Positions 20,253 through 29,418 of a stretch of DNA of 64,000 nt are shown here, piece after piece; the stretch's first letter is position 1, and each line of letters begins with the position of its first letter. Where the stretch lies: positions 20,538-84,537 of the forward strand of contig PBIL01000024.1 in assembly GCA_002720475.1 (NCBI GenBank), read 5' to 3'. This stretch comes from Roseovarius sp. Lineage in GTDB: Bacteria > Pseudomonadota > Alphaproteobacteria > Rhodobacterales > Rhodobacteraceae. Both the position numbers and the translations under genes were made by a program. A model generated the notes under the pieces. That model made no database searches and was not told the DNA's origin. It was given only the letters and a program-made list of their open reading frames with translations.

Positions 20253-21110
20253 ATGAACAAGCCCTATTTCCCCCCCGACCGTCAGAGCCGTCCGCGCAGC
20301 GCACGGCCCGCGCTGCTCTCTGCCGAGGAGGAGGCGCGGCTTGCCCGGGCCTGGCGCGAGCACGGCGACGTGGCGGCGCGCAACCGGCTGGTGACGGCCT
20401 TCGCGCCGCTTGCCCATTCCATGGTCGCGCGGTTCAACCGGAGCCGGTCGCAGGCCGATCCCGACCTGGTGCAACAGGCGTTTCTCGGGCTCATGCGCGC
20501 GGTGGACCGGTTCGACCCGGATCGCGGCATCCGCTTCGCCACCTATGCGGTGTGGTGGATCCGGGCAGAGCTTCAGGATTACCGGATGCTGAACTGGTCG
20601 CTGGTGCGACGCGGGCGCTCGTCGCGGGCGCGGCAGGCCTTCTTCCAGCTTGGCGCGATCGAGGAAACCATGCCCCCCGCCCCGGGCGAGAGCGGAGAGG
20701 AGCGCGACGCGCGCATCGCCCGCGCGCTCGGCACCTCGGCGGCGGATCTGCACGACATGCGCGCGCTTTTCGGACAGGGCGACGCCTCGCTCAACGCGCC
20801 GGTGACCGAAGAGGGCAGCGAGGCGGTGGAGCTGCTGCCCGACCCTGACAGCGATACGGAGGCGGCCTATGCCGAGGCCGAGGCACGCGGCCGGCTGCGC
20901 GCGGCGATGATTCGCCATTTCCACACCCTGCCCGAGCGCGAGCGGCGCATCGTCGTGGCCAATGTGCTGCAGGAGCCGCCGCTCACGCTCAACGATCTGG
21001 CGCAGATCCACGGCATCTCGCGCGAGCGGGTGCGGCAATTGCGCGAGCGCGGGCTGGAGCGGCTGCGCGCCCGGATGGGCGACGAGGCCGAGGCGCTCCG
21101 CCCCGGCTGA
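20253..21110 (+). CDS. rpoH: RNA polymerase sigma-32-type factor (RpoH family)
   Basis: A 285-residue sigma-70-family factor of the heat-shock branch. Region 2 reads RNRLVTAFAPLAHSMVARF ... DLVQQAFLGLMRAVDRFDP, with region 2.4 as IRFATYAVWWIRAELQDYRMLNWSLVR. The following SSRARQAFFQL matches the RpoH box position. Region 4 has LNDLAQIHGISRERVRQL. Alphaproteobacteria usually carry two rpoH paralogues; the divergent RpoH box (QAFFQL rather than QKKLFFNL) suggests this is the stress-specialised second copy. Adjacent MarR may control it. Confidence 0.85.
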   Translation: MNKPYFPPDRQSRPRSARPALLSAEEEARLARAWREHGDVAARNRLVTAFAPLAHSMVARFNRSRSQADPDLVQQAFLGLMRAVDRFDPDRGIRFATYAVWWIRAELQDYRMLNWSLVRRGRSSRARQAFFQLGAIEETMPPAPGESGEERDARIARALGTSAADLHDMRALFGQGDASLNAPVTEEGSEAVELLPDPDSDTEAAYAEAEARGRLRAAMIRHFHTLPERERRIVVANVLQEPPLTLNDLAQIHGISRERVRQLRERGLERLRARMGDEAEALRPG

Positions 21111-21113
21111 GCG

Positions 21114-22127
21114 CTACTCCGCCGCCAGGGCCGCGGCGGGCCGGTCCTTCGGGAAGGGCACGAGCCGCCCCTGCTCCTCGTCCCAGAGCTTGAGCGTGAA
21201 GCTGCGCAGCGCCTCGGGCCAGCGGATCTGCTCGTGGCACTTGAGGTGCTCGGGCAGGTCATGCTGGCAGCGGCGCAGGTTGTAGGAGGGGATGGCCGGG
21301 TTGTAATGGTGCAGGTCGTGATAGGCGATATTGCCCGAGCCCAGATCCCACAGCCAGCCGAGATCGAGCGAGCTCGACCCGACGAGCGTTGCCTTGCGGA
21401 AATCGAGCTCGGGCTTGCGGTCCCAGTAGGTCTCTTCGAAATTGTGCTGAAGATAGACCATGAACACCCCGATGATCCCGCCGAGAACCCCGCTGCCAAG
21501 AAGGAGCGCAAGCCCGCTTGCACCGAGAGCCACCCAGATCGCCGCGAAATAGGCCGCGAGCGCGAGATTGTGCGCGATCACCCCCCAGACTCCGACCCGC
21601 GCGGTGTTGCGCGGCCAGCGATAGGCAAGGAAATAGGTATAGACCGCCCCCACCGGCAGCATGATCAGCGGGTTGCGATAGAGCCGGTACCACAGCCGCC
21701 GGTGCCAGGGGGCGGTCTGCCATTCGCGCAGGGTCATGGTGTAGATCTCGGTCGTCTCGCGGTGGTCGAGATTGCCGAGATAGGCGTGATGCTGGTTGTG
21801 ATTGTATTGCATCACCCGATAGGGCGTGAAGGAAAAGAGCGACAGAACATGGCCCGTCGCATCGTTGAGCCAGCGCGTGCGGTAGAGCGAATGATGCCCG
21901 CAATCATGCTGAAGCACGTAGAGCCGCACCCCGGAAAAGGCGAGCACCACCGCGCAGGGCAAAACCAGGAGCCAGTGCCCCGCCGCCAGGGCCCGCGCGC
22001 CAAGGCCGAGCGCGGCGGCATAGACGGCAAGCGTGCCCAGGAAGGAGAGCGCGCCGCGCAGGTCGCTCTTTTCGGTATAGGGCTTGAGAAAGGCGCGCAG
22101 CTCGGCGCTATTGTCGATCGCGGTCAT
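21114..22127 (-). CDS. Membrane fatty acid desaturase
   Basis: A 337-residue integral membrane di-iron desaturase. All three histidine boxes are present: HDCGHHS (about residue 74), HNQHH (about 109) and HDLHHYNP near residue 275. There are about four to six membrane segments between them. It resembles acyl-lipid omega-type desaturases and should insert double bonds in membrane fatty acids. The regiospecificity cannot be read from sequence. It converges on the sigma-factor gene with 3 bp between stops. Confidence 0.88.
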   Translation of the reverse strand: MTAIDNSAELRAFLKPYTEKSDLRGALSFLGTLAVYAAALGLGARALAAGHWLLVLPCAVVLAFSGVRLYVLQHDCGHHSLYRTRWLNDATGHVLSLFSFTPYRVMQYNHNQHHAYLGNLDHRETTEIYTMTLREWQTAPWHRRLWYRLYRNPLIMLPVGAVYTYFLAYRWPRNTARVGVWGVIAHNLALAAYFAAIWVALGASGLALLLGSGVLGGIIGVFMVYLQHNFEETYWDRKPELDFRKATLVGSSSLDLGWLWDLGSGNIAYHDLHHYNPAIPSYNLRRCQHDLPEHLKCHEQIRWPEALRSFTLKLWDEEQGRLVPFPKDRPAAALAAE

Positions 22128-22218
22128 TGTCCCCTCCGATGTCGGTGGAGTTTAGCGGGTTCTCTCAGTCAAGAGATTGAACATGTCGTGACAGTAATCA
22201 AGCACTTGACCATTGGAA

Positions 22219-22422
22219 TCAGTGGCAGTGAACGTGGCCCGTCTTCTTCTCCATGTGACAGCACTGCCCCGCCGGTGAGCTCTTGCGGCAGCCGCCGCCA
22301 TGTGCATGGACAGACACCACTTGCAGGACTGCCACCGGCATTGACGCACGCGCGCTATCGCCAAACCCTCCCGCAGCGAAAGCCGCCACAAGGGCGGCCA
22401 TGAACCTTGCGCCTCTCGTCAT
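22219..22422 (-). CDS. Small secreted Cys/His-rich protein
   Basis: A 67-residue protein with a signal peptide (cleavage likely after ARA, about residue 26) and a tail HAHGGGC ... SSPAGQCCHMEKKTGHVHCH. Four cysteines and six histidines in 30 residues suggest metal binding in the periplasm. I recall similar small conserved proteins in Rhodobacteraceae and in YHYH-type proteins, but no function. A GGGGGA run precedes the ATG at 22422. Confidence 0.6.
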   Translation of the reverse strand: MTRGARFMAALVAAFAAGGFGDSARASMPVAVLQVVSVHAHGGGCRKSSPAGQCCHMEKKTGHVHCH

Positions 22423-22509
22423 CGTCCCGATCCCCCTGTTCCGGCCCCGAAGGTCACGGTAGTTTGGAGAATTAACATCAAATCGGTGCGACGGAAAGCC
22501 GTGCCGGTG

Positions 22510-22920
22510 TCACACCGCCTCCGCCGCCGCGGCGCGGATGCGCGCGATCATCGCGCGCAGCCCGTTCGAGCGCTGCGCCGAGAGATGCGCGTCCAGCCCG
22601 AGCCGCCCGAGTTCGGCCTGCGCGTCGATGCGCCCGACCTCGGGCAGCGGCACGCCGTTGTAGAGCGCGCGCAGCACCGCGATCAGCCCGCGCACGATGA
22701 GCGCATCGCTGTCACCGTCGAAATGAAAGCGGCCATCCTCGATGCGCGGATGCAGCCAGACCTGGCTCGCGCAGCCCTCGACCTTGGTCGCGGGCACCTT
22801 GAGCGCATCGTCGAGCGGGGCCATGTCGCGGCCCTTCTCGATCACGTAGCGATAGCGGTCCTCCCAATCCTCGAGAAACTCGAAATCCGCCACGATGTCT
22901 TCGAAGGCTTCGCTTGCCAT
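22510..22920 (-). CDS. sufE: SufE-family cysteine desulfurase activator
   Basis: A 136-residue SufE. The family core FLEDWEDRYRYVIEKGRDM and VEGCASQVWL carries the sulfur-accepting cysteine (about residue 49). It takes persulfide sulfur from SufS for Fe-S cluster assembly. GGGAGAG precedes the ATG at 22920; the ATG at 22944 would add eight non-conserved residues. No suf operon is in view. Confidence 0.92.
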   Translation of the reverse strand: MASEAFEDIVADFEFLEDWEDRYRYVIEKGRDMAPLDDALKVPATKVEGCASQVWLHPRIEDGRFHFDGDSDALIVRGLIAVLRALYNGVPLPEVGRIDAQAELGRLGLDAHLSAQRSNGLRAMIARIRAAAAEAV

Positions 22921-23046
22921 GGCGCTCTCCCGTCCGTCTCGCAAGACCTAAGGTGGTGGGCACGCCAGGTCCAGCCCCCGCTTGCATCTTTTCAAGCCCG
23001 CGCCAATAGGTTAGGCAGAGGCCGGATCGGGATGGGGGCAGCGGGC

Positions 23047-23592
23047 ATGGAACGGCGGATTTTTCTGGGTCTTGCGGCTGCGGGTGCGCTGACGGGCTGC
23101 GGGCGATTTCGGGACTCGCGGGCAAACCCGCGCAACTGGTTTTCGGGCCGCCGCGCGCGGCGCTCGCAGGAGGCGGCGGCGAGTGCCGACGAGCCGGTCA
23201 ACCCGCTCATTCCGAAGCGTGGCGAGGATGAGGAGGGCGGTATCTTCTCGGGACGGCGGCGGCGCGATGCGCCCTACGAGGGCACGCCGGTCGCCGTGGT
23301 GAGCGCCTTCGAGCTCAAGCCGGTCTCGGGCGGCGGCCTTGTCGCGGTCGAGGGGCTGACGCTGCGCCAGGGGGCCTATGACGTGCGCCTCATCCCCGAG
23401 GACCCCGATGGCCAGCCGGTGGGCGGTGTGCTGCGCTACGAGCTGCGCGCGGTCCAGCCCGAGGACACGCCGCAGGGCCCGGAACGCACGCGCGAGGTTC
23501 TGGCGGCGGCCTTCGTGTCCAACAAGGTGCTCAACGCCACCACCGAGATCCGCGTGCGCGGCGCGCAGAACGAGCGGGTGATCCGCCGCTGA
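23047..23592 (+). CDS. Putative lipoprotein, D-alanyl-type hypothetical
   Basis: A 181-residue predicted lipoprotein: the basic start MERRIFLGLAAAGALTGC ends in a lipobox (LTGC, Cys18). An Arg-rich, low-complexity linker (about 20-75) is followed by a compact domain (GTPVAVVSAFELKPVSGGGL to the end) rich in predicted strands. I do not recognise the domain; conserved Rhodobacteraceae lipoproteins have this arrangement. The start fits the lipobox spacing and a purine-rich site upstream; the upstream frame overlaps sufE antisense and is not coding. Confidence 0.7.
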   Translation: MERRIFLGLAAAGALTGCGRFRDSRANPRNWFSGRRARRSQEAAASADEPVNPLIPKRGEDEEGGIFSGRRRRDAPYEGTPVAVVSAFELKPVSGGGLVAVEGLTLRQGAYDVRLIPEDPDGQPVGGVLRYELRAVQPEDTPQGPERTREVLAAAFVSNKVLNATTEIRVRGAQNERVIRR

Positions 23593-23679
23593 GGGTGCTT
23601 TTGCGCCCCCGGCCCACGGCGGCGGGGCAAGGCTCCGGGTCAGGCCCGGGCCGGGCAGGCACAGCGGCGCGCGGTGCGG

Positions 23680-25938
23680 CTATCCTTCCAGCCGCGCCAG
23701 ATCCGCCACCTGCCGGCAGGTCGCGCGGATGCGGCTCAGGAGGTTGAGCCGGTTGCGGCGGATCACGGCATTCTCCGCGTTGACCTGGACCGTCTCGAAG
23801 AAGGCGTCGATGGGCGCGCGCAGGCGTGCCATGGCGGCCATGGCCCCGGCGAAATCCTCCGCCTCTAGGGCGGCGGCGATCTGCGGTTCGGCTGCGTCAA
23901 GCGCGGCGAACAGCGCGCGTTCCTCTTCGGTCTCGGCGAATTTCGCATTGGCCCCGTAGGAATATTCCACCCCGTCGCGCTCCTCGGCCTGGGTCAGGAT
24001 GTTGTTGGCGCGGCGGAAGCCCTGCAACAGGTTCTCGCCATCGTCGGTCTTGAGGAACGTGTTCAGCGCCGTGGCGCGATGGACCACCAGCGTGAGATCG
24101 TCATTTCCGGGCATGGCAAGGCAGGCGTCTATCACGTCATGGCGCAGCCCCTCCTCGCGCAAATGAACCTTGAGGCGGTCGTGGAAGAAGGCAAGCAGGT
24201 CATCGCTCAAGTCCGGCATGGCATCGGCCAGCTTGCCGATGAGGCTGCCATCGCCGGTCCGCACAGGCTTGCCGCTCTCCTCGAGCCGGTCGAGCACCGC
24301 ACGGAAGGCCGCGCCGAAGACCCCGTGATCCGCGATCTCATCGAGGATTTCCTCAAGCGTGTCGATCTCGTCATCGGAGGCCGCGTCCCTGTTGAGCGCG
24401 ATCTTCTGGCGCAGAAGCTGCGCGTCGAAATGCCGGTCCAGCGCGATCCGCAGGTCATTGGCCAGGACCAGCCGGATCACCCCGAGCGCGGCGCGGCGCA
24501 AGGCGTAGGGATCCTTCGATCCGGTGGGTTTCTCGTCGATCGCCCAGAAGCCCGTCAGCATGTCGATCTTGTCGGCGAGTGCGACAGTGACCGAGACCGG
24601 AGCGGAGGGCACCGCGTCCGAGGGACCGAGCGGCTTGTAATGCGCCTCGATGGCTGCCGCGACGGAAGGATCAAGACCCGCCGCTTCGGCGTAATAGCGC
24701 CCCATAAGCCCCTGCAATTCGGGAAATTCGCCGACCATCTCGGATTGCAGATCGGCCTTGCAGAGCCTTGCTGCCTGTTCTGCCCGATCGGCCTCTGCCC
24801 CCACCAGCGGCGCGATCTCGCGCGCCAGTGCCGCGATGCGCGCCACCCGGTCGGCCAGTGATCCCAGTTGCCCGTGGAAGGTCACGTCGCGCAGCCCTTC
24901 GGCCATGCCCTCAAGGCCCCTTTCCCGCACCGTGCGCAGGTCATTCTCCCAGAAGAACTTGGCGTCCGAGAGACGTGCCGCCAGCACCTTCCGATTGCCC
25001 GCGAGGATGGTCGCGCCGTGATCCGCCGTCTCGACATTGGCGACGGTGACGAAGCGTTCGATGCGGCCGGTCTTGGGATTGCGCACCGAAAAGAACTTCT
25101 GATGTTCCTTCATCGAGGTCTGCAACACCTCGGGCGGCAGGTCGAGAAAATCGTCGCCGATCGGGCCCATCAGCACCACCGGCCATTCCACCAGCCCCGC
25201 GATCTCCGCCAGAAGTCCGCGATCCTCGACCACCTCGCAACCGGCGGCAAAGGCCTGATTGGTGGCCTCCTGCCAGATCGCCTCGGCCCGCTCGCTTGCG
25301 TCCGGAACCACATGTGCGCGCTTGAGCTTTGCGGTGTAATCCTCAAAAGACACGACAGGAAAAGCGTCCGGAGCCATGAAGCGGTGGCCGCGCGTGGTGT
25401 TGCCCGCGCGGATGCCGTCCACCTCCATCTCCACCACCTGCGCCTCGCCGTCGTCACCGGTCAGGATGCAGAGGACGGAGTGCAGCGGACGCACCCAGCG
25501 AAGCGTGCCGCTGCCCCAGCGCATCGACTTGGGCCAGGGGAAGCTGCGGATGACCCTTTCCAGCGCCTCGGCCACGATCTCGGCTGCCGGACGGCCGGGG
25601 CGGGGGATCGAGGCGACATAGACCTGACCCTTTTTCTCGTCGCGGATTTCGAGATCGTCGCGGCTGACACCCGCGCCGCGCAGAAATCCCTCGATGGCCT
25701 GTTCGGGCGCATCGACGCGCGGACCCTTGCGTTCCTCGCGGATCGTCGGGCTGGTCGCCGAGAGCCCCTGCACCGAGAGCGCCAGCCGCCGGGGCGTGGC
25801 AAGGCCTGCCGCCCCCGCATAGCTCAGCCCCGCCTCGACCAGTGCGTCGGTCATCAGCCGCTTGAGATCCTCGGCGGCCCGCGCCTGCATCCGCGCGGGG
25901 ATTTCCTCGGAGAAGAGTTCGATCAGCAGATCGGGCAT
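23680..25938 (-). CDS. glyS: Glycyl-tRNA synthetase beta subunit
   Basis: A 752-residue beta subunit of the alpha2-beta2 glycyl-tRNA synthetase. The N-terminus MPDLLIELFSEEIPARMQ is diagnostic. VVLMGPIGDDFLDLPPEVL, SMKEHQKFF and the HD-like core AARLCKADLQSEMVGEFPELQG follow, with an anticodon-binding domain at the C-terminus. It binds tRNA-Gly while the alpha subunit activates glycine. AAGGAA lies upstream of the ATG. It is encoded with glyQ, one small gene intervening. Confidence 0.97.
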   Translation of the reverse strand: MPDLLIELFSEEIPARMQARAAEDLKRLMTDALVEAGLSYAGAAGLATPRRLALSVQGLSATSPTIREERKGPRVDAPEQAIEGFLRGAGVSRDDLEIRDEKKGQVYVASIPRPGRPAAEIVAEALERVIRSFPWPKSMRWGSGTLRWVRPLHSVLCILTGDDGEAQVVEMEVDGIRAGNTTRGHRFMAPDAFPVVSFEDYTAKLKRAHVVPDASERAEAIWQEATNQAFAAGCEVVEDRGLLAEIAGLVEWPVVLMGPIGDDFLDLPPEVLQTSMKEHQKFFSVRNPKTGRIERFVTVANVETADHGATILAGNRKVLAARLSDAKFFWENDLRTVRERGLEGMAEGLRDVTFHGQLGSLADRVARIAALAREIAPLVGAEADRAEQAARLCKADLQSEMVGEFPELQGLMGRYYAEAAGLDPSVAAAIEAHYKPLGPSDAVPSAPVSVTVALADKIDMLTGFWAIDEKPTGSKDPYALRRAALGVIRLVLANDLRIALDRHFDAQLLRQKIALNRDAASDDEIDTLEEILDEIADHGVFGAAFRAVLDRLEESGKPVRTGDGSLIGKLADAMPDLSDDLLAFFHDRLKVHLREEGLRHDVIDACLAMPGNDDLTLVVHRATALNTFLKTDDGENLLQGFRRANNILTQAEERDGVEYSYGANAKFAETEEERALFAALDAAEPQIAAALEAEDFAGAMAAMARLRAPIDAFFETVQVNAENAVIRRNRLNLLSRIRATCRQVADLARLEG

Positions 25939-25941
25939 GGC

Positions 25942-26463
25942 TCAGTTTCCTTGCGGGGGCGGGGGGCAGTCCGCAGGTGCGGGCTGGCCGTCGAAGACCT
26001 TCTCGCCGCAGCGGTTGATCTGGTGCCAGGCATAGGCGCGCCCGTCCCGCGTGATGGCGATGACGCGGTCGATGCCGTAGCGGACATGCGCCTCTGACAG
26101 ATACGCGCGCGCGCGCCCCTCCTCGAGCGCGGCCCCAAGGGCCTTGGCGTCGAAACAGTCGAACCAGCCGGGCGCGTTGAGCGGCTCGGCCTGCGGATAG
26201 GGCACAAGGCCCACGTCCTGCGGCAGTTGTGCGGTGAAACAGGCGCGGAACCGGATAGGCGAGCTTTCGGCGTCGATGGCGCGGAAATCGGAGACCGGCA
26301 GGTCGATCACGTCGCCGCTGGCCAGCGTGATCCTCATCTCCACCGCGCCGCCATCGCGGGCCAGCCGCGCCTCATGATAGAAATGATAGACCTGGAGGTA
26401 ATAGAGCGCCCCCCCGGCCAGGGCCGCCGCGACGAGGATGACGATGCTCAGAACCTTGCCCAT
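25942..26463 (-). CDS. Membrane-anchored DUF6446-type protein between glyQ and glyS
   Basis: A 173-residue protein with one N-terminal membrane helix (VLSIVILVAAALAGGALYYL) and a periplasmic domain containing four spaced cysteines (RACFTA, WFDCFDA, NRCGEKV, ADCPPPP) that may form two disulfides. I believe this is the family now called DUF6446, a regular resident between glyQ and glyS in Rhodobacteraceae; function unknown. Its ATG overlaps the glyQ stop by one base (TGATG) and it ends 3 bp before glyS, so all three are coupled. Confidence 0.75.
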   Translation of the reverse strand: MGKVLSIVILVAAALAGGALYYLQVYHFYHEARLARDGGAVEMRITLASGDVIDLPVSDFRAIDAESSPIRFRACFTAQLPQDVGLVPYPQAEPLNAPGWFDCFDAKALGAALEEGRARAYLSEAHVRYGIDRVIAITRDGRAYAWHQINRCGEKVFDGQPAPADCPPPPQGN

Positions 26464-27395
26464 CAGCCCGCCTGCCCCCCGGCCGCCGTCTGCACGAAGG
26501 CGTCGGCGCAGGCCCGGGCGAGCGCGCGGACGCGGCCGATATAGGCCTGCCGCTCGGTCACGGAGATGACGCCGCGCGCGTCGAGCAGGTTGAAGATGTG
26601 GCTGGCCTTGATGCACTGATCATAGGCGGGATGGGCCATGACGATGCGTTTGCCGGTCTTGGGGTCTTCGGACGGGGCGGCGAGGATCGCGGCGCATTCG
26701 GCCTCTGCCTCCTCGAAATGGCGCAAGAGAACCTCGGTATCGGCGGTATCGAAGTTGTAGCGCGAATATTCCTCCTCGGTCTGACGGAACAGGTCGCCAT
26801 AGCTGAGCGGAATGGGCGCATCGGGATCGTTGAAGGGCATGTCCATGACGTGATCGACGCCCAGCACATACATCGCCAGCCGCTCGAGCCCGTAGGTGAG
26901 CTCGCCCGGCACAGGATGGCAGTCATGCCCGCCGACCTGCTGGAAATAGGTGAACTGGCTCACCTCCATGCCGTCGCACCAGACCTCCCATCCCAGACCC
27001 CAGGCCCCGAGCGTGGGGCTTTCCCAGTCATCCTCGACAAAGCGGATGTCGTGGCGGGCGGCGTCGATGCCGATGGCCGCGAGCGAGCCGAGATAGAGAT
27101 CCTGAAGATCGGGCGGGCTCGGCTTGATGAGCACCTGGAACTGGTAATAATGCTGGAGGCGGTTCGGGTTCTCGCCGTAGCGCCCGTCGGTGGGCCTGCG
27201 CGAGGGCTGCACATAGGCCGCCGCCCAGGGGCGCGGCCCGAGGCTGCGCAGCGTGGTCGCCGGGTGGAAGGTGCCCGCGCCCACCTCCATGTCATAGGGT
27301 TGCAGGATGGCGCAGCCGCGACCGGCCCAATAGTCCTGAAGCCGCAGGAGAACCTCCTGAAAGCTGCGCGGTTGCGGCGTGCTGATGTCCGTCAT
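26463..27395 (-). CDS. glyQ: Glycyl-tRNA synthetase alpha subunit
   Basis: A 310-residue catalytic alpha subunit, class II fold. [37 protein letters not shown] is the family N-terminus. Further on come [21 protein letters not shown], motif 2 [18 protein letters not shown] and the [13 protein letters not shown] motif 3. It activates glycine and charges tRNA together with GlyS. Confidence 0.97.
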   Translation of the reverse strand: MTDISTPQPRSFQEVLLRLQDYWAGRGCAILQPYDMEVGAGTFHPATTLRSLGPRPWAAAYVQPSRRPTDGRYGENPNRLQHYYQFQVLIKPSPPDLQDLYLGSLAAIGIDAARHDIRFVEDDWESPTLGAWGLGWEVWCDGMEVSQFTYFQQVGGHDCHPVPGELTYGLERLAMYVLGVDHVMDMPFNDPDAPIPLSYGDLFRQTEEEYSRYNFDTADTEVLLRHFEEAEAECAAILAAPSEDPKTGKRIVMAHPAYDQCIKASHIFNLLDARGVISVTERQAYIGRVRALARACADAFVQTAAGGQAG

Positions 27396-27574
27396 GCGAA
27401 TGGCCCCCGGAATTGCCGCCCCTACCTAGGCCGGGGGCGGGGCGCGGTCAACGCGGCTTGTGCGGCGTGCCCGCGCATATTTGGGGTGCATCGGGGCGCG
27501 GTTTTGGTAGAACGGCGGGAACGGGCCGGATGTCCCGCGACACGGACCCAGGGCACGACCATTCGGGAAGGATC

Positions 27575-29296
27575 ATGATGCGTTTCGTTACCGCCCTTGT
27601 TCTGTTGCTGCTTCTCGCCCCGGCCCTTCTGCGCGCCCAGACCGGGCCGGGCGACGGGGCCACCGTTTTCGTGCAGATCGAGGCGCAGCCGAGCCTTGCC
27701 GAGGCGCGGGCGCGGGCGCGGGCGATTGCCGCGCGCCTGCCCGATGTGAACGGCTTCGCGCTCGGCGGTGGATGGTATGCGATCGCGCTCGGCCCCTATC
27801 GGGAGGACGAGGCGGCGCGTGTGCTCCGGGTCTATCGCGCCGAGGGCGTGATCGCGCGCGACAGCTATATCGCGCAAGCCGCCGATTACGGACAGCGGTT
27901 CTGGCCGGTGGGGGCCGCCCCCCTGCCCTCCGCGACCCCGCTGCCGGAGCCGGCCGCGACCCCCGCCGCGCCCGACGAGACCCTGCGCGAGGCCCGCGCA
28001 AGCGAGGCGCGCCTGAGCCGCGAGGAGCGCGCCGCGCTTCAGGTCGCGCTGGAATGGGCCGGGGTCTACCGGGGGGCCATTGACGCGGCCTTCGGCCAGG
28101 GCACCCGCGCGGCCATGGCCGAATGGCAGCGCCGCAACGGGTTCGAGGCGACAGGCGTGCTGACCACGCGCCAGCGCGCGGAACTGCTGCGCCAATACAA
28201 TGCCGTTCTGGACGGGCTCGGGCTCAAGACCGTGCGCGATGCGGAAGCGGGCATCGAGATGGTGCTGCCGCTCGGCATCGTGGCCTTCGACCGTCACGAG
28301 CCGCCCTTTGCCCATTACACCGCCACGGGCGATCTGCCCGCGCGGGTGCTGCTCATCAGCCAGCCGGGCGACCGCGTGACGCTGAGCGCGCTCTACGACA
28401 TTCTGCAAAGCCTCGAGATCGTGCCCGAGGAGGGAGAGCGCAACCTCGGGCCGGACAGCTTTACGCTCACCGGCGCGAATGCGCGCCTCGTCTCTCATAC
28501 CCGCGCCTGGCTTGAGAATGGGGAGATCAAGGGCTTTACCCTGGTCTGGCCCGCCGGGGACGAGGAGCGGCGCACCCGGCTCCTGGCCGCGATGGAGCAA
28601 AGCTTTGCCCGACTGCCCGGCACGCTGCCGCCGGTCGCCGCACCGGCGGCGGGCACCGGACGCCGCGACCTCGTTTCCGGTCTCGAACTGCGGCGGCCCA
28701 GGCTCTCGCGCTCGGGCTTCTTCGTCGATCCGCACGGCGCGGTGCTGACCACGCTCGAGGCGGTGCGCGGCTGCGGGCGCATCACGCTTGACGAGACCTA
28801 TCGCGCCGATATCGCCCATGTGGACGAGCGGCTCGGCATCGCCATCCTGCGGCCGCGCGAACCGCTTGCGCCCATGGAAGTGGCGCGCTTCCAGGAGGCC
28901 GCGCCGCCACGCCTGGCGCGGGTGGCGGTGGCGGGCTATTCCTACGAGGGGCTGCTCGACGCGCCGAGCGTGACCTTCGGCCAGGTCGAGGAGATCGGCG
29001 GGCTTGCGGGCGAGGCGCATCTGACGCGGCTCGCGCTGGCCGCGCGGCCCGGCGACCGGGGCGGGCCGGTGGTGGATGCGGGCGGCGCGGTGCTGGGGAT
29101 GCTGGTGCCCGGCGCGCCCGAGGGGCGCAGCCTGCCCGAGGGCGTGAGCTTTGCCGCCAGCAACGGCGCGCTGCAGGAGGTGCTGGTGCGCGGCGGCATC
29201 GCCCCGCAGACCACGCGCGCGGCGGGCGATCTCTCGGCCGAGACGCTCAGCGACCGGGCCGCGGCGATGACCGTGCTCGTGAGCTGTTGGGAATAA
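27575..29296 (+). CDS. SPOR, peptidoglycan-binding and degenerate trypsin-fold protein
   Basis: A 573-residue exported protein: signal peptide (to about residue 22), a SPOR-like domain (about 28-110), a Pro/Ala linker, a PG_binding_1 domain (about 145-205, ALQVALEWAGVYRGAIDAAF), a middle region, then a C-terminal trypsin-like fold (about 380-560). The fold is recognisable from GFFVDPHGAVLTTLEAV and PGDRGGPVVDAGG, but the catalytic Ser is Arg (R495 in GDRGGP), the His position is Glu (about E395) and the Asp position is Gly (LGIAIL). It is therefore probably a non-catalytic envelope protein. Of the tandem ATGs, 27578 has slightly better spacing from AAGG. Confidence 0.78.
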   Translation: MMRFVTALVLLLLLAPALLRAQTGPGDGATVFVQIEAQPSLAEARARARAIAARLPDVNGFALGGGWYAIALGPYREDEAARVLRVYRAEGVIARDSYIAQAADYGQRFWPVGAAPLPSATPLPEPAATPAAPDETLREARASEARLSREERAALQVALEWAGVYRGAIDAAFGQGTRAAMAEWQRRNGFEATGVLTTRQRAELLRQYNAVLDGLGLKTVRDAEAGIEMVLPLGIVAFDRHEPPFAHYTATGDLPARVLLISQPGDRVTLSALYDILQSLEIVPEEGERNLGPDSFTLTGANARLVSHTRAWLENGEIKGFTLVWPAGDEERRTRLLAAMEQSFARLPGTLPPVAAPAAGTGRRDLVSGLELRRPRLSRSGFFVDPHGAVLTTLEAVRGCGRITLDETYRADIAHVDERLGIAILRPREPLAPMEVARFQEAAPPRLARVAVAGYSYEGLLDAPSVTFGQVEEIGGLAGEAHLTRLALAARPGDRGGPVVDAGGAVLGMLVPGAPEGRSLPEGVSFAASNGALQEVLVRGGIAPQTTRAAGDLSAETLSDRAAAMTVLVSCWE

Positions 29297-29418
29297 TTTT
29301 CTCCAAACGCCCCGATCCTGCCACGAAGACGGCCCCGGCGGGCCGCGCGCGTCGGGCGTGATCGGCTCCGGAGCCGCGCCTTCCGGGCGCGGCCCGCCCA
29401 GAAGCACGGAGAGAGATC

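Noticed and set aside
28741-29110. Active trypsin-like protease
   Set aside because: All three catalytic positions are replaced (Arg for Ser, Glu for His, Gly for Asp).
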